From assembly GCA_004195715.1 (NCBI GenBank), contig PSPX01000013.1, positions 1 through 33,718 on the forward strand: DNA of 33,718 bases, read 5' to 3'. This DNA is from Methanobacteriota archaeon (GTDB lineage Archaea; Thermoplasmatota; Poseidoniia; Poseidoniales; Thalassarchaeaceae). Positions within the stretch are counted from its first letter, which is position 1. Every line of letters starts with the position of its first letter. Both the position numbers and the translations under genes were made by a program. This document shows, in pieces, positions 1 to 7,623 of this stretch. The notes below the pieces were generated by a model. It saw only the letters and a list, made by a program, of their open reading frames with translations. It was not told the DNA's origin and did not search any database.

Positions 1-374
1 TTCCCTGGTCACGATTGCTCGCATTGCCAAGTTTTCGCGCCTGCTGCACCCCGTAGGGTCTGGATTCGTGTCTCAGAATCCATCTCCGGGCGATGTCTCC
101 CAACACCCGTACGCGTAGAGGGCTAGAGGGTACATTACACCCCCTACAACCTGATACGCCGCAGGCCCATCCTATGCCGCCGGAGCTTTCATCCACCCAC
201 CGTTCCAGGCGTGGTGAACTATGGGGTATTATTCTCAGTTTCCCGAGGTTATCCCCCAGCATAGGGCAGGTTACCCACGTGTTACTGAGCGGTACGCCGA
301 GTCCCTAAGACTCGCGACTCGCATGGCTTAATCGAACTCCAATAGCGGTAGCCTCCGGCAGGATCAACCGGATT
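1..374 (-). rRNA. rrs: 16S ribosomal RNA, 5' part (partial, runs off the left edge)
   Basis: The minus strand reads TCCGGTTGATCCTGCCGG starting near position 372, which is the conserved start of archaeal 16S rRNA. Further in are the helix containing GGGTAACC and, near positions 40-60, the conserved CCTACGGGGTGCAGCAG element used by archaeal primers. About 374 nt are present and the rest lies outside the window. The mature 5' end is placed by similarity to other archaeal 16S genes and may be off by a few bases. No 23S or tRNA is seen next to the 5' end. The gene is co-directional with the ribosomal protein operon ending at secY. Confidence 0.97.
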
Positions 375-408
375 TCGCGTGAGCGGAATCTCACTGATCC
401 TTGCAGAG

Positions 409-418
409 TTATTTATCA
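409..418 (-). promoter_or_regulatory. Candidate TATA element for 16S
   Basis: The minus strand reads GATAAATAAC about 36-45 nt before the mature 16S 5' end. A second AT-rich candidate (AGATAAATTACATTT on the minus strand) lies at 467-481 and would give a longer leader. Archaeal TATA boxes sit about 25 nt before the start site, so either could serve. The choice is not decided by sequence alone. Confidence 0.3.
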
Positions 419-537
419 CAAGTTGTCACTAATTGGTTAATTGGCGCAGATGCACTTCATTCATTGAAATGTAATTTATCTGCTTCTTGCACCCCCTGTA
501 TCGGGGGCCAAGTCATAATTGTGGTTAACCTCCTCAA

Positions 538-555
538 CCACGAACTAGTTCGTGG
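538..555. repeat. 18-bp perfect palindrome upstream of 16S
   Basis: CCACGAACTAGTTCGTGG is its own reverse complement over all 18 bases. It lies about 165 bp before the 16S 5' end, between the secY stop and the AT-rich promoter-like stretch. It could be a binding site for a dimeric protein or a DNA or RNA cruciform element. Its function is unknown. Confidence 0.6.
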
Positions 556-646
556 CCGCACTTCCTCGGCTGCGCCATACCTGAAGGAGAATATCATCGC
601 ACTAGGTGCTCAATCTCCAACGCCGGTTTAACGCAGCGTCCCGCCG

Positions 647-659
647 ACCGTCCTACGGT
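647..659 (-). terminator. Small hairpin downstream of secY
   Basis: ACCGT-CCT-ACGGT forms a perfect 5-bp stem with a 3-nt loop about 60 nt 3' of the secY stop. No clear T-run follows, so the terminator role is tentative. It resembles other short hairpins found between genes elsewhere in the window. Confidence 0.3.
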
Positions 660-718
660 ATTTCAACGTGACGAGAGGGGCTGAGAGGGCATCGCAGAGC
701 AGTGTGGCGATTATCGAC

Positions 719-2641
719 TCAGTCAGCTCCGAAGAACTCGCGGAGAACAGGATGCATTTCCATGGCCTGCTCCTTCTGGATCTGCTCGTATGTTCGCAGG
801 ATTATGCCTACGGCTAGGAGCAGTCCGGTGCCAGTTGCATTACCCACAGTCCCGAGCAGGTCAGCACCGGATGCGAGTAGCCCGACGAAGGCACCAGAGA
901 ACAAAGTCACGGGCGGAATATAGCGCTGGAGGATACGTTCGAGGACGACGGGGTTCTTGCGGAATCCTGGAATCTGCATGCCGGTACGCTCAATCTGCTT
1001 GGCGACATCTTTGGCCCCCATGTTAGTGGTCTCAATCCAGAACTTTGCAAACACAGTAGAGCCGGCAGTCATGAAGAAGACGTATGTGAAGACGTGAATC
1101 ATAATCTGGGGCAAACTATGGCCGTAGGCGTCGCCTGTTTGATTGAGCAGTGGAATCAGCCAGTCTCCTACTCCATTGACCATTGACGAGTACCATGCAA
1201 AGCCGTCAGTCGGAGTGGTAGCACCGGGCTCATAGGCTCCGAACCAGTGTGCCCTGCTCCCCCATCCCTGACTACCTAATATCGGAACTGTGGAGAGCAC
1301 TGGGTGGCTCCAGAAGAGAAGGGTGAACATGTTGACGTTGGCTAGAAGAGCGGCCATCAGAATGACCGGTATGTTGCTCGCGTAGACAAGCCGAATCGGG
1401 TACTGCCCCCTGTGGCCGCGGACCTTGCCGTGGGTAAGTGGCAGTTCGAGCTTGCTAGATTCGGCGTACGCTACCACTAGGAAGACAAGAATTGAGGATG
1501 CGAGCGCAGCGACCGGATTGGCGTGATTTAGGAGCATCATCTCGAAACCATTCTGAGACACCAGTTCGGAATTGGTCGCAGTTCGCAGGGTGTAGAAAAT
1601 CATGGGCAGGGCTCCCGAAGGCGGGTTGTCGATACTCATTGGAGAGCCTTGGACCACAGGTAGTGGAGATAGTGTTCCGACAAACGTCGACTGCGCAACC
1701 CCTGCGGCAATGAACAGCGAGATACCGCTGCCGATTCCCCACTTGCTGACCAGCTCGTCGAGTAGGAACACGAGGTATGAACCGATGAACAGTTGTGAGA
1801 CGATGATGGCGTTGGCCCATCCGAGGCCGTACTGCCCGATGACGCTCTCACTCGGGTCAAGGAAGCCGTAGACTTGGGGAATCGACTCGACAGGAATCAT
1901 AAACAGGACAAGGAGTTTCTGAACGCCTTGGTACAGCTGCTTGTCGCTTGAGTCCTGCAAGTCGAGTTGGATGATCTTGGCTCCAGCGAATAGCTGCATG
2001 ATAATCGAGCCGGTGACGATGGGTCCTATCCCAAGATGCATGATAGAACCGGATGCACCAGCCATGATGGCGCGGAACGAGGAGAAGATGTCGAGAGTCG
2101 AGTCCGAGAGCCCGTAAATCATCACGTTGGTCATCATGAAGTAGATGATTAGTACCAGAACGGTAGTCCACATCTTCTGGTTGAATCTGACGTGCCCTTC
2201 GGGCTTGGTGATGCTTGGGTAAACATCCACTAGTCTCGATAGGGCATACAATCTGCTTGACTCAGAACCAGAGTACAACAAAATTGTCATGGCCCCGGAA
2301 GCCCCTAGACCGAGCAGAGCCACTCCGACCAGTAGGTATCCAACTGCAGCCTTGTCTACCCAACCCCAATAGGCGAGACTGAGTACGAAGACGAGCCAGA
2401 TTAGTCCTTTGAGAGACTTGCCCAGAAACGGTATTTCCCTGATATTCTCAGGGAGATCCCTCATAGACGCCCACATCACAAAGCCGACGTAAGGGAAGGA
2501 GATGAGGAACATCTTCAGAGCACGCGTTTGTTCGTCGACCGAACCGTCGAGCAAGTCGTCCCTGAGCCAGTAGAATAGAGCGCCCCAGTAAATGATGGCC
2601 ATGATGCCAAAGCCAATCGGGTTTGGTCGGCGCTCAACCAT
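719..2641 (-). CDS. secY: Preprotein translocase subunit SecY with N-terminal membrane extension
   Basis: This is the central channel subunit of the Sec translocon in the cytoplasmic membrane. The canonical part starts near residue 135 (SITKPEGHVRF, then the first core helix). It includes the plug and second-helix region with HLGIGPIVTGSIIMQL and IIQLDLQDSSDKQLYQG, matching archaeal SecY closely, and ends with the usual cytosolic tail. Archaeal SecY is usually about 450-500 aa; here it is 640 aa. Most of the excess is an N-terminal segment with about four hydrophobic helices (roughly residues 10-27, 42-62, 77-98 and 102-127). The ATG at 2641 was chosen because GAGGAGTGA sits just before it; an in-frame GTG at 2662 would overlap uL15. 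It is the last gene of the ribosomal protein operon, as in many archaea. Confidence 0.95.
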   Translation of the reverse strand: MVERRPNPIGFGIMAIIYWGALFYWLRDDLLDGSVDEQTRALKMFLISFPYVGFVMWASMRDLPENIREIPFLGKSLKGLIWLVFVLSLAYWGWVDKAAVGYLLVGVALLGLGASGAMTILLYSGSESSRLYALSRLVDVYPSITKPEGHVRFNQKMWTTVLVLIIYFMMTNVMIYGLSDSTLDIFSSFRAIMAGASGSIMHLGIGPIVTGSIIMQLFAGAKIIQLDLQDSSDKQLYQGVQKLLVLFMIPVESIPQVYGFLDPSESVIGQYGLGWANAIIVSQLFIGSYLVFLLDELVSKWGIGSGISLFIAAGVAQSTFVGTLSPLPVVQGSPMSIDNPPSGALPMIFYTLRTATNSELVSQNGFEMMLLNHANPVAALASSILVFLVVAYAESSKLELPLTHGKVRGHRGQYPIRLVYASNIPVILMAALLANVNMFTLLFWSHPVLSTVPILGSQGWGSRAHWFGAYEPGATTPTDGFAWYSSMVNGVGDWLIPLLNQTGDAYGHSLPQIMIHVFTYVFFMTAGSTVFAKFWIETTNMGAKDVAKQIERTGMQIPGFRKNPVVLERILQRYIPPVTLFSGAFVGLLASGADLLGTVGNATGTGLLLAVGIILRTYEQIQKEQAMEMHPVLREFFGAD

Positions 2642-2646
2642 CGAGC

Positions 2647-3054
2647 TCACTCCTCTTCCCACTCGTCCCCGACAGTGACGGATCCGCCAGCCGCCTCAAC
2701 CTTCTCTATGGCGCGCGCGCTGGCCTCTGCGACGGTGATGTGGATGGCGCGGTCGATTCGACCCTTGCCGAGGAGCTTGTCGTAGCCCATCTCGCTGAGA
2801 TTGATGGAATCGCCATCAGCGAGGGCTTGAACTTCCTGCATGTTGATCGATACGTTCACGTTGCGCAGGCTAGGATGGCGGTTGAAGCCGTACATCCCCC
2901 AGTGCCCAGGCATGTACTTCAATCGAGTCATCAGTCTGTGTTTGTTGATTCCGGCGTTGCCGCGGCCGCCTCTCTTACCGGCACCTCGGCCGGCCTTCTT
3001 GCCACGGCCGTGGTAACGGCTTCGACCTCGGAACTTGTTTGTTCGTGAAACCAT
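2647..3054 (-). CDS. rpl15: Large ribosomal subunit protein uL15
   Basis: This 135-aa protein begins with the very basic glycine-rich tail typical of uL15 (SRYHGRGKKAGRGAGKRGG), which threads into 23S rRNA during 50S assembly. The globular C-terminal half (roughly residues 65-130) has the expected alternating pattern and ends in an acidic EWEEE tail. It starts 9 nt after the uL30 stop with GAGGG upstream of the ATG, and ends 5 nt before the SecY start. The order uL30-uL15-SecY is the standard archaeal spc order, which supports the call. Confidence 0.95.
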   Translation of the reverse strand: MVSRTNKFRGRSRYHGRGKKAGRGAGKRGGRGNAGINKHRLMTRLKYMPGHWGMYGFNRHPSLRNVNVSINMQEVQALADGDSINLSEMGYDKLLGKGRIDRAIHITVAEASARAIEKVEAAGGSVTVGDEWEEE

Positions 3055-3063
3055 GTTAATCCC

Positions 3064-3534
3064 TCAAATCATCCTTACGACTAGGTCGGTTATTGCCTCG
3101 CCCCTGAAGCCCAGTGCACCACCTACGACGAAGCTGCGCTTGATGCCGCCCCATCCCTTGGTGCCCCTCGGTGGGTGCAGTCGGAAGACGGGTTTCATTC
3201 CCTCAACATCGCTGGTTCGCGCATCGCCAGATGCGATGGCTTTCGAAAGTGCCCCGATGGTCGAGAACTTGCTGCCGGACTTGATGACTGCATTGGTGAC
3301 TAGTTTGTCGCCAATCATGCGACCTCGCTCTGAAATCAGGCTGGAAACTGTGTCTGCGTCGACCTCCCCCCAGGTCACGTAGTCCTTGGCCTTGTGCAGC
3401 ATCCCGGCATAGGCTGGGGTGTCAGGTATCAGGACGGCGTGGTTGACCCTAGTCAGGTTGAGCATTGACATGGTGTCGCGAATCTTCGGCTTGACACCGC
3501 GATCGCTGCGAACGCGGATTACTAAGAAAGTCAT
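3064..3534 (-). CDS. rpl30: Large ribosomal subunit protein uL30
   Basis: This 156-aa protein begins MTFLVIRVRSDRGVKPKIRD, the standard opening of archaeal and eukaryotic uL30 (L7 family), followed by the TMSMLNLTRVNHAVL segment. The length matches the longer archaeal form and not the roughly 60-aa bacterial form. A longer open frame extends upstream to 3834, but it is a shadow of uS5. The true ATG at 3534 overlaps the uS5 stop in an ATGA arrangement, so translation is probably coupled. The protein belongs to the 50S subunit and binds 23S rRNA. Confidence 0.94.
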   Translation of the reverse strand: MTFLVIRVRSDRGVKPKIRDTMSMLNLTRVNHAVLIPDTPAYAGMLHKAKDYVTWGEVDADTVSSLISERGRMIGDKLVTNAVIKSGSKFSTIGALSKAIASGDARTSDVEGMKPVFRLHPPRGTKGWGGIKRSFVVGGALGFRGEAITDLVVRMI

Positions 3535-4331
3535 CTGATAGTCCTCCCTTCGGTGATGTTGAGTCGGAGACGATCCGCCTCGGTGATTCGAGTGCGGTTG
3601 AGTTCGACCAGTGCGTTGAATGTGGCGCGGGCGAAGTTGATGGTGGTGCGGGTTTGGCCAGAGGAGCGTGACCAGACGTCGGTGATGCCAGCGAGATTGA
3701 GGACCCTGCGACCGTAGTCTCCGATGACCAGTCCCTTCCCTGCGGGTGCGGGCATGAGTGTGATTCGAGTGGAACCGGAGTGGCCGGTTACCTTGAACGG
3801 GACGCTTGTGCCGGGGCCTTCTGAGGACTCCCACGAACCATTGCCACGCATCACAGTGATGAGATTGAGCTTGGCCCTGTCGATAGCCTTGCGGATGGTG
3901 CCCGCCACTTCCTTACCCTTGCAGACCGATATTCCGACGTAACCGTCTCCATTGCCGACCGCGCACAGAACGTTGAATCTCACTCTCCGGCCCGAGTCAG
4001 TCATTCTCTGAATCATGTTGACCGAGAGCACGTCATCAGTAAGATCAGGGAGGAGTGCGTCCACAATCTCGACCTCGCGTACCGGCAAACCGGTATCCAA
4101 GGCCTGCTCGTAGGTGTAGACCTGTCCGCTCGCAACCATACGGCCGAGGCGAGTGCGGGGCTGCCATGCCCTGAGTGCAGCCAATGGGTCGGGGCCCCGG
4201 CGGCGGCGATCGGTCTCCTTTTCCACCACGGGAGCTAGGGCCATGGCCAAGCCAGGAGCTAGGTTGACTGGTTCCTCAGTAGGTTCTTCAGTAGGTTCCT
4301 CTGTGGGTTGCTCAACCGTTTTTTCGCTCAT
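3531..4331 (-). CDS. rps5: Small ribosomal subunit protein uS5
   Basis: This 266-aa protein belongs to the 30S subunit near the mRNA entry and decoding region. The S5 double-stranded-RNA-binding-like domain covers about residues 95-165 (RVRFNVLCAVGNGDGYVGIS), followed by the C-terminal S5 fold with MPAPAGKGLVIGDYGRRVLN. The N-terminus has an unusual low-complexity acidic stretch in which a TEEP unit repeats (about residues 10-22), matching a 12-bp DNA repeat near 4268-4306. It lies 1 nt after uL18 and overlaps the uL30 start by 4 nt. Confidence 0.95.
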   Translation of the reverse strand: MSEKTVEQPTEEPTEEPTEEPVNLAPGLAMALAPVVEKETDRRRRGPDPLAALRAWQPRTRLGRMVASGQVYTYEQALDTGLPVREVEIVDALLPDLTDDVLSVNMIQRMTDSGRRVRFNVLCAVGNGDGYVGISVCKGKEVAGTIRKAIDRAKLNLITVMRGNGSWESSEGPGTSVPFKVTGHSGSTRITLMPAPAGKGLVIGDYGRRVLNLAGITDVWSRSSGQTRTTINFARATFNALVELNRTRITEADRLRLNITEGRTIR

Positions 4332-4332
4332 A

Positions 4333-4839
4333 CTATGCCCCCTCTATCGCTTTCTTCGCCGCTTCGACCGCCGTAGCAATCGAATCGTCGATGTGAGTTC
4401 CATTGATTCTGTCATCATCCGGCAGAACGGACTCGCCGTGCGGCACTTCCAATCCAGCGTCCACCATTCCCCTGAGAGCAGCGAATACGCGACTACCTGG
4501 AGATGATGCTGCAAGACCGATGTCGAGTATGGCGTTGTCGTGGCCTGCGGCGATGGCCGACTTGGCCAGAGCGTATCCGGCGACGTAACAAGCCGGGACT
4601 GATTTCCTCGAAGCGCCATCGGGCCAGCCGTACTTGGCCAGCGTATTGCCGGTAACCGAGGCGAGGATGTTGTCGCCATCCATCCTGAACTCGGCCAACT
4701 GGCAGGTCACCTGGGTGTTAGATACCCTGACAACCGCCCTAGGCACGCCACCTCTGAGCATTCTCATGCGGCGCCTGTAGTCGGTTCTCCCGTTGCGTCG
4801 GCGCTTGAAGCGGAGCCTCTGGCTCTTTCCATGGGCCAT
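4333..4839 (-). CDS. rpl18: Large ribosomal subunit protein uL18
   Basis: This 168-aa protein binds 5S rRNA in the 50S central protuberance. It shows the family opening with a basic cluster (LRFKRRRNGRTDYRRRMRML), then VPRAVVRVSNTQVTCQLAEF, and the conserved region around GLAASSPGSRVFAALRGMVDAG. The archaeal uL18 length (about 165-195 aa) fits. The ATG at 4839 was chosen: it shares one base with the eL19 stop (TGATG) and follows a GGGGGTGATGAG ribosome binding stretch. An in-frame GTG lies one codon earlier at 4842. Confidence 0.94.
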   Translation of the reverse strand: MAHGKSQRLRFKRRRNGRTDYRRRMRMLRGGVPRAVVRVSNTQVTCQLAEFRMDGDNILASVTGNTLAKYGWPDGASRKSVPACYVAGYALAKSAIAAGHDNAILDIGLAASSPGSRVFAALRGMVDAGLEVPHGESVLPDDDRINGTHIDDSIATAVEAAKKAIEGA

Positions 4840-5315
4840 CACTCATCACCCCCCAAAGCTATGCCGTCGAGTTCGATGTTGGATCGCATGTGCGCGATTG
4901 ATCTGTACGAACCTCCCTTCGACTTGCGGTAGTAGTAACGGTACTGAGATGGGTTCAGCGCCTCACTGGAGCGGAGGCCCTTGAGTTCCCTGCGCTGGGC
5001 CCGAATCAGACTCATCCAGCGCTGCTTCTTAGGATAGCGCGAGTTGGCACTGCCCTTGCGTGAGCCGTGCCCCTTGCGGCGGCCCTTCGCCTTCTGAGCT
5101 GCAGCCTTACGGGCTCGTACACGGCTGGTCCCCTTGATTGGCTTGGCCTTAATCAGGCCCTCCTCAATGAGTTCGCGGATGTCGTCCTTCTGGACAGCGC
5201 TGGAAACCTCTTCGAGGTAGTCCGGGTGGATCCAGACGCGGTGGACCCCTACCTCCCTGCCTTCCTTCCTCGAGAGTATCTGAGCGGCCATCCGCTTCTG
5301 GTTGGTAATCATCAT
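4839..5315 (-). CDS. rpl19e: Large ribosomal subunit protein eL19
   Basis: This 158-aa archaeal/eukaryotic-type 50S protein has no bacterial equivalent. It opens with TNQKRMAAQILSRKEGREVG, then VWIHPDYLEEVSSAVQKDDI and LIEEGLIKAKPIKGTSRVRA. A long basic helical tail with RRKGHGSRKGSANSRYPKK follows, the family signature. The ATG at 5315 overlaps the eL32 stop; a second ATG follows at once, so the start is certain only to within one codon. The archaeal order eL32-eL19-uL18 is kept. Confidence 0.95.
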   Translation of the reverse strand: MMITNQKRMAAQILSRKEGREVGVHRVWIHPDYLEEVSSAVQKDDIRELIEEGLIKAKPIKGTSRVRARKAAAQKAKGRRKGHGSRKGSANSRYPKKQRWMSLIRAQRRELKGLRSSEALNPSQYRYYYRKSKGGSYRSIAHMRSNIELDGIALGGDE

Positions 5316-5968
5316 TGCAAGTCCCCCTTGCGCTCGAAGCGCCTCCGGTTTAGCACCCTGAGTCCGAGATCGTCGGCGCGGTCGTGAATCTGGGCCCGTT
5401 TCCTGTTGCCGACCCTTGAGCCAATGCGGACTGCCTGACGCTCAGGGTCGATGCCGTCGAGATCCGCTGGCTTGTGGGCCATGACTTCTTCGAAGCCTGA
5501 TGGGTGCAAGCCCCTAACTGAGGCGATTTTGCGGTATCCAACCCTAGCCATGGGGGAGCGATACTTACGGTTCATTCGTTGGCTGGACTGCATGCCCTTA
5601 GGCTTCCTCCAACCGGTCTTCGAGAGTCTTCTGTAACGGAACCATTCCTGCCTCCTAAATGCGGGCTGCTTCTTCTTCTGAGCTTTTAGCACCTCGATGT
5701 CAGAGATGGTCGAGTCGTCGAGAACTGGCTTCTGCCGGGCGACGTGGAAGTCGTCCCACTCGTCATCAAAGAAATCATCATCGTCATCGTCATCGAAGCC
5801 GTCGTCCTCGCCCATCTCCTCCTCGGGGGTTTCTTCGGCTTCAGGAGTGTTGTCATCCTCGGCCAGTCTGGCAACCAACTCAGCCTTCTTACCAGATACT
5901 GGCAACTCGCGCTCGCGCAGGAAGTCCTTGAGTTGGGCAACGGTGAATTCCTCGTAGTCCGTATCCAT
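5312..5968 (-). CDS. rpl32e: Large ribosomal subunit protein eL32 with N-terminal SAP-like domain
   Basis: The C-terminal half (about residues 97-210) is eL32, with FRRQEWFRYRRLSKTGWRKP, then QRMNRKYRSPMARVGYRK and RVGNRKRAQIHDRADDLGL. The N-terminal part is unusual. Residues 7-36 read as a SAP motif, with FTVAQLKDFLRERELPVSGK followed by KAELVARL, a two-helix DNA-binding module. A linker of about 40 residues, very rich in Asp and Glu (about 37-75), joins the two. Total length is 218 aa, against about 130 for a simple eL32. Haloarchaeal eL32 also has an N-terminal extension, of a helix-hairpin-helix type, so extensions at this end are known. The SAP assignment is by eye. Confidence 0.92.
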   Translation of the reverse strand: MDTDYEEFTVAQLKDFLRERELPVSGKKAELVARLAEDDNTPEAEETPEEEMGEDDGFDDDDDDDFFDDEWDDFHVARQKPVLDDSTISDIEVLKAQKKKQPAFRRQEWFRYRRLSKTGWRKPKGMQSSQRMNRKYRSPMARVGYRKIASVRGLHPSGFEEVMAHKPADLDGIDPERQAVRIGSRVGNRKRAQIHDRADDLGLRVLNRRRFERKGDLQ

Positions 5969-5972
5969 GTTA

Positions 5973-6524
5973 TCATGCTCCCTTCGAGACGATATAGATT
6001 CCGTCCTGGAATACTCGTCTGTCTCGCTTCTTGATCTTGCAAGCGCTTTCGATGTTAGCCGATGTCTGGCCGACCTTCTCGCGGTCAGCGCCTCTCACAA
6101 CTACGTCGGTCTTGTTCTCCACCCTGACCTCCACTTCGGCGGGGCTCCACGGCAACTTGGCCACGCGGGGGACCTTTTCGCCGAACAGGTTGTTGATTGT
6201 GAGCTGCTTGCCTTCTACCTTGAGGTTCATCGGGAAGTGACTGAACACTGCCTTGAGGCGGTATTCGAAGCCCTCGTCGATGCCATGTGCCATGTTGCGC
6301 AGGTGCGCGGCCCAAGTACCGGCGATGGCCTTCTCGGAGCGACGTGGTAGATTGACGAATATCTCGAGTCCTCCCTCGACTTCCCTAATCTCCACCTTGG
6401 TGTGCCTGAACTCGCGTGATAGCGATTGGCCGTCCTTCGAGATGGTTACCGTATCTCCTTCGATGCTCGCACTTGCACCCTCTGGAAGTGCGATGGAATG
6501 CGAGATGTGGTCTAGCTTCGGCAT
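5973..6524 (-). CDS. rpl6: Large ribosomal subunit protein uL6
   Basis: This 183-aa protein of the 50S subunit sits near the factor-binding site and sarcin-ricin loop. It has two tandem uL6 repeats: the first holds LPEGASASIEGDTVTISKDG, and the second begins near MNLKVEGKQLTINNLFGEK with the archaeal signature VPRVAKLPWSPAEVEVRVE. The ATG at 6524 was chosen because GGAGGG precedes it by 6 nt and it gives the usual length. A longer in-frame start at 6590 would run into uS8. It ends just before eL32. Confidence 0.95.
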   Translation of the reverse strand: MPKLDHISHSIALPEGASASIEGDTVTISKDGQSLSREFRHTKVEIREVEGGLEIFVNLPRRSEKAIAGTWAAHLRNMAHGIDEGFEYRLKAVFSHFPMNLKVEGKQLTINNLFGEKVPRVAKLPWSPAEVEVRVENKTDVVVRGADREKVGQTSANIESACKIKKRDRRVFQDGIYIVSKGA

Positions 6525-6537
6525 TCTAATCCCTCCT

Positions 6538-6927
6538 TCAAAAAATGTATGCGAGAAGTCGTCCGCCGACCCTCTCCTTCTTGGCTTCATAGTGGTTCAT
6601 GACGCCTTGATTGGTGGTCAGAATAAGTAGGCCGAGGTCGCGAGCAGGTAGGTACCTAGACTCCCACTTATCAAAGTCGGAACGCTTGACGGAGTGCCTC
6701 GGCTTGATTACGCCGCAGCGGTTTATGGCTCCGATAAGCTCAACGCGGAAAGAGCCGCCACGGCCGTTGTCTATTCTCTCGTACTCACCAATGTAATCGG
6801 AGGCCTGCATGATGGACAACAGGTTGCCCAGCATCTTGCTGGCCGGGTTAACAGTCACTTCGTAGTGACCGGCTTGCTCGGCATTGAATATTCGCGTGAA
6901 CGCATCACTTAGGGGGTCAAACTGCAT
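6538..6927 (-). CDS. rps8: Small ribosomal subunit protein uS8
   Basis: This 129-aa 30S protein organises the central domain of 16S rRNA. The opening DPLSDAFTRIFNAEQAGHYE and the C-terminal block with ARDLGLLILTTNQGVMNHYEA (Leu-Leu-rich strand then TTNQGVM) are archaeal uS8 signatures. The ATG at 6927 is preferred: GAGGTGA lies 5 nt upstream, and the in-frame GTG at 6936 falls inside that ribosome binding site. It follows uS14 by 10 nt. Confidence 0.95.
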   Translation of the reverse strand: MQFDPLSDAFTRIFNAEQAGHYEVTVNPASKMLGNLLSIMQASDYIGEYERIDNGRGGSFRVELIGAINRCGVIKPRHSVKRSDFDKWESRYLPARDLGLLILTTNQGVMNHYEAKKERVGGRLLAYIF

Positions 6928-6937
6928 TTCTTTCACC

Positions 6938-7090
6938 TCACGAGTATTTCTTGAATCCTATTTCGGGAGCTACATCTCGGAAGCATTGCCTGCACAGCCT
7001 GAGGCCGTGTCGGCGGATCATTCCCCGCTTGCGGCCGCAGCGTCGGCAGCCGTTAGAACGCCCTATCTCCTTACCGTGGTCGTGCGCCAT
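6938..7090 (-). CDS. rps14: Small ribosomal subunit protein uS14, zinc-binding form
   Basis: This 50-aa protein was read by hand from the minus strand between uL5 and uS8. It begins [20 protein letters not shown] and ends EIGFKKYS. Two CxxC pairs (C15/C18 and C33/C36) form the zinc ribbon of the short archaeal uS14, and [16 protein letters not shown] is the family core. It joins the head of the 30S subunit. The ATG at 7090 follows GTGAGAAGG, 5 nt after the uL5 stop. Both length and position match the archaeal spc operon. Confidence 0.95.
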   Translation of the reverse strand: MAHDHGKEIGRSNGCRRCGRKRGMIRRHGLRLCRQCFRDVAPEIGFKKYS

Positions 7091-7095
7091 CCTTC

Positions 7096-7623
7096 TCACT
7101 CCTCCACTATCTCGAGTTCATAGAACTCTTGGAACCACTGCTTGCTCTCCTCGCGGCCGACCCTGTGCTTGAGGCCGACCTTCGAGCTTCTCTGGCGGCG
7201 ACGCGAGACCCGGTGCCCGGGCCTCTCAAGAACGATGTTGACATCCATCCCAAAGATGCCGATGTCTGGATCATACTTCTGCTTCGGGAAGTCAGTGTAG
7301 TCCGAGATTCCGAAGGAGAGGTTGCCCTGAGTGTCGAAGTTGTAGGCTGGTAGAGTGTTCTGGCGGACCCAGAATGCATCCTTGAGGAACTTCTTGATTT
7401 CCTTCTCGCCACGGATGGTAACCTTGCATCCGATTGGAGAACCTCTGCGTGTGCCGAGGTCGCGGTTGGTTTGAGTAGCCAAGGTGCGCACGGGCTTCAT
7501 GCCAGTGAGGACCTCGAGGACCCTTTCGGCGAGTTGTAGCCTCTGGCCTCCCTCGCCGACACCGATGTTGATGGTTACCTTGATGATGGACGGAGTCAGC
7601 ATGGCATTGCTCTCTTCGCTCAT
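7096..7623 (-). CDS. rpl5: Large ribosomal subunit protein uL5
   Basis: This 175-aa 50S protein contacts 5S rRNA and P-site tRNA. It contains [20 protein letters not shown], then [20 protein letters not shown] and the archaeal [20 protein letters not shown]. The later [10 protein letters not shown] and [20 protein letters not shown] blocks are also family signatures. The ATG at 7623 overlaps the eS4 stop (ATGA), so the two are probably translationally coupled. The C-terminus is basic and then acidic (ELEIVEE). Confidence 0.96.
   Translation of the reverse strand: MSEESNAMLTPSIIKVTINIGVGEGGQRLQLAERVLEVLTGMKPVRTLATQTNRDLGTRRGSPIGCKVTIRGEKEIKKFLKDAFWVRQNTLPAYNFDTQGNLSFGISDYTDFPKQKYDPDIGIFGMDVNIVLERPGHRVSRRRQRSSKVGLKHRVGREESKQWFQEFYELEIVEE

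Larger units (their letters stand above)
375..718 (-). other. Intergenic region between secY and 16S (terminator and rRNA promoter region)
   Basis: This 344-bp gap holds no convincing gene. Going from secY toward 16S it contains a hairpin ACCGT-CCT-ACGGT (647-659), an 18-bp perfect palindrome (538-555), the 8-bp palindrome GGTTAACC (523-530), a hairpin CCCCC-TGTATC-GGGGG (492-507) and an AT-rich island (about 405-485) with TATA-like elements on the minus strand. It probably carries the 3' end of the ribosomal protein transcript and the promoter and processing leader of 16S. These roles are inferred from position. Confidence 0.6.

Noticed and set aside
93-308. Open frame of 71 aa on the plus strand
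   Set aside because: It lies within the 16S rRNA gene on the opposite strand and has no protein-like features.
401-631. Open frame of 76 aa on the plus strand between secY and 16S
   Set aside because: It runs through the palindrome, the hairpins and the TATA-like stretch; composition is not protein-like and no ribosome binding site is present.
3535-3834. Upstream extension of uL30
   Set aside because: It is uS5 read in another frame; the conserved uL30 start MTFLVIRV lies at 3534.
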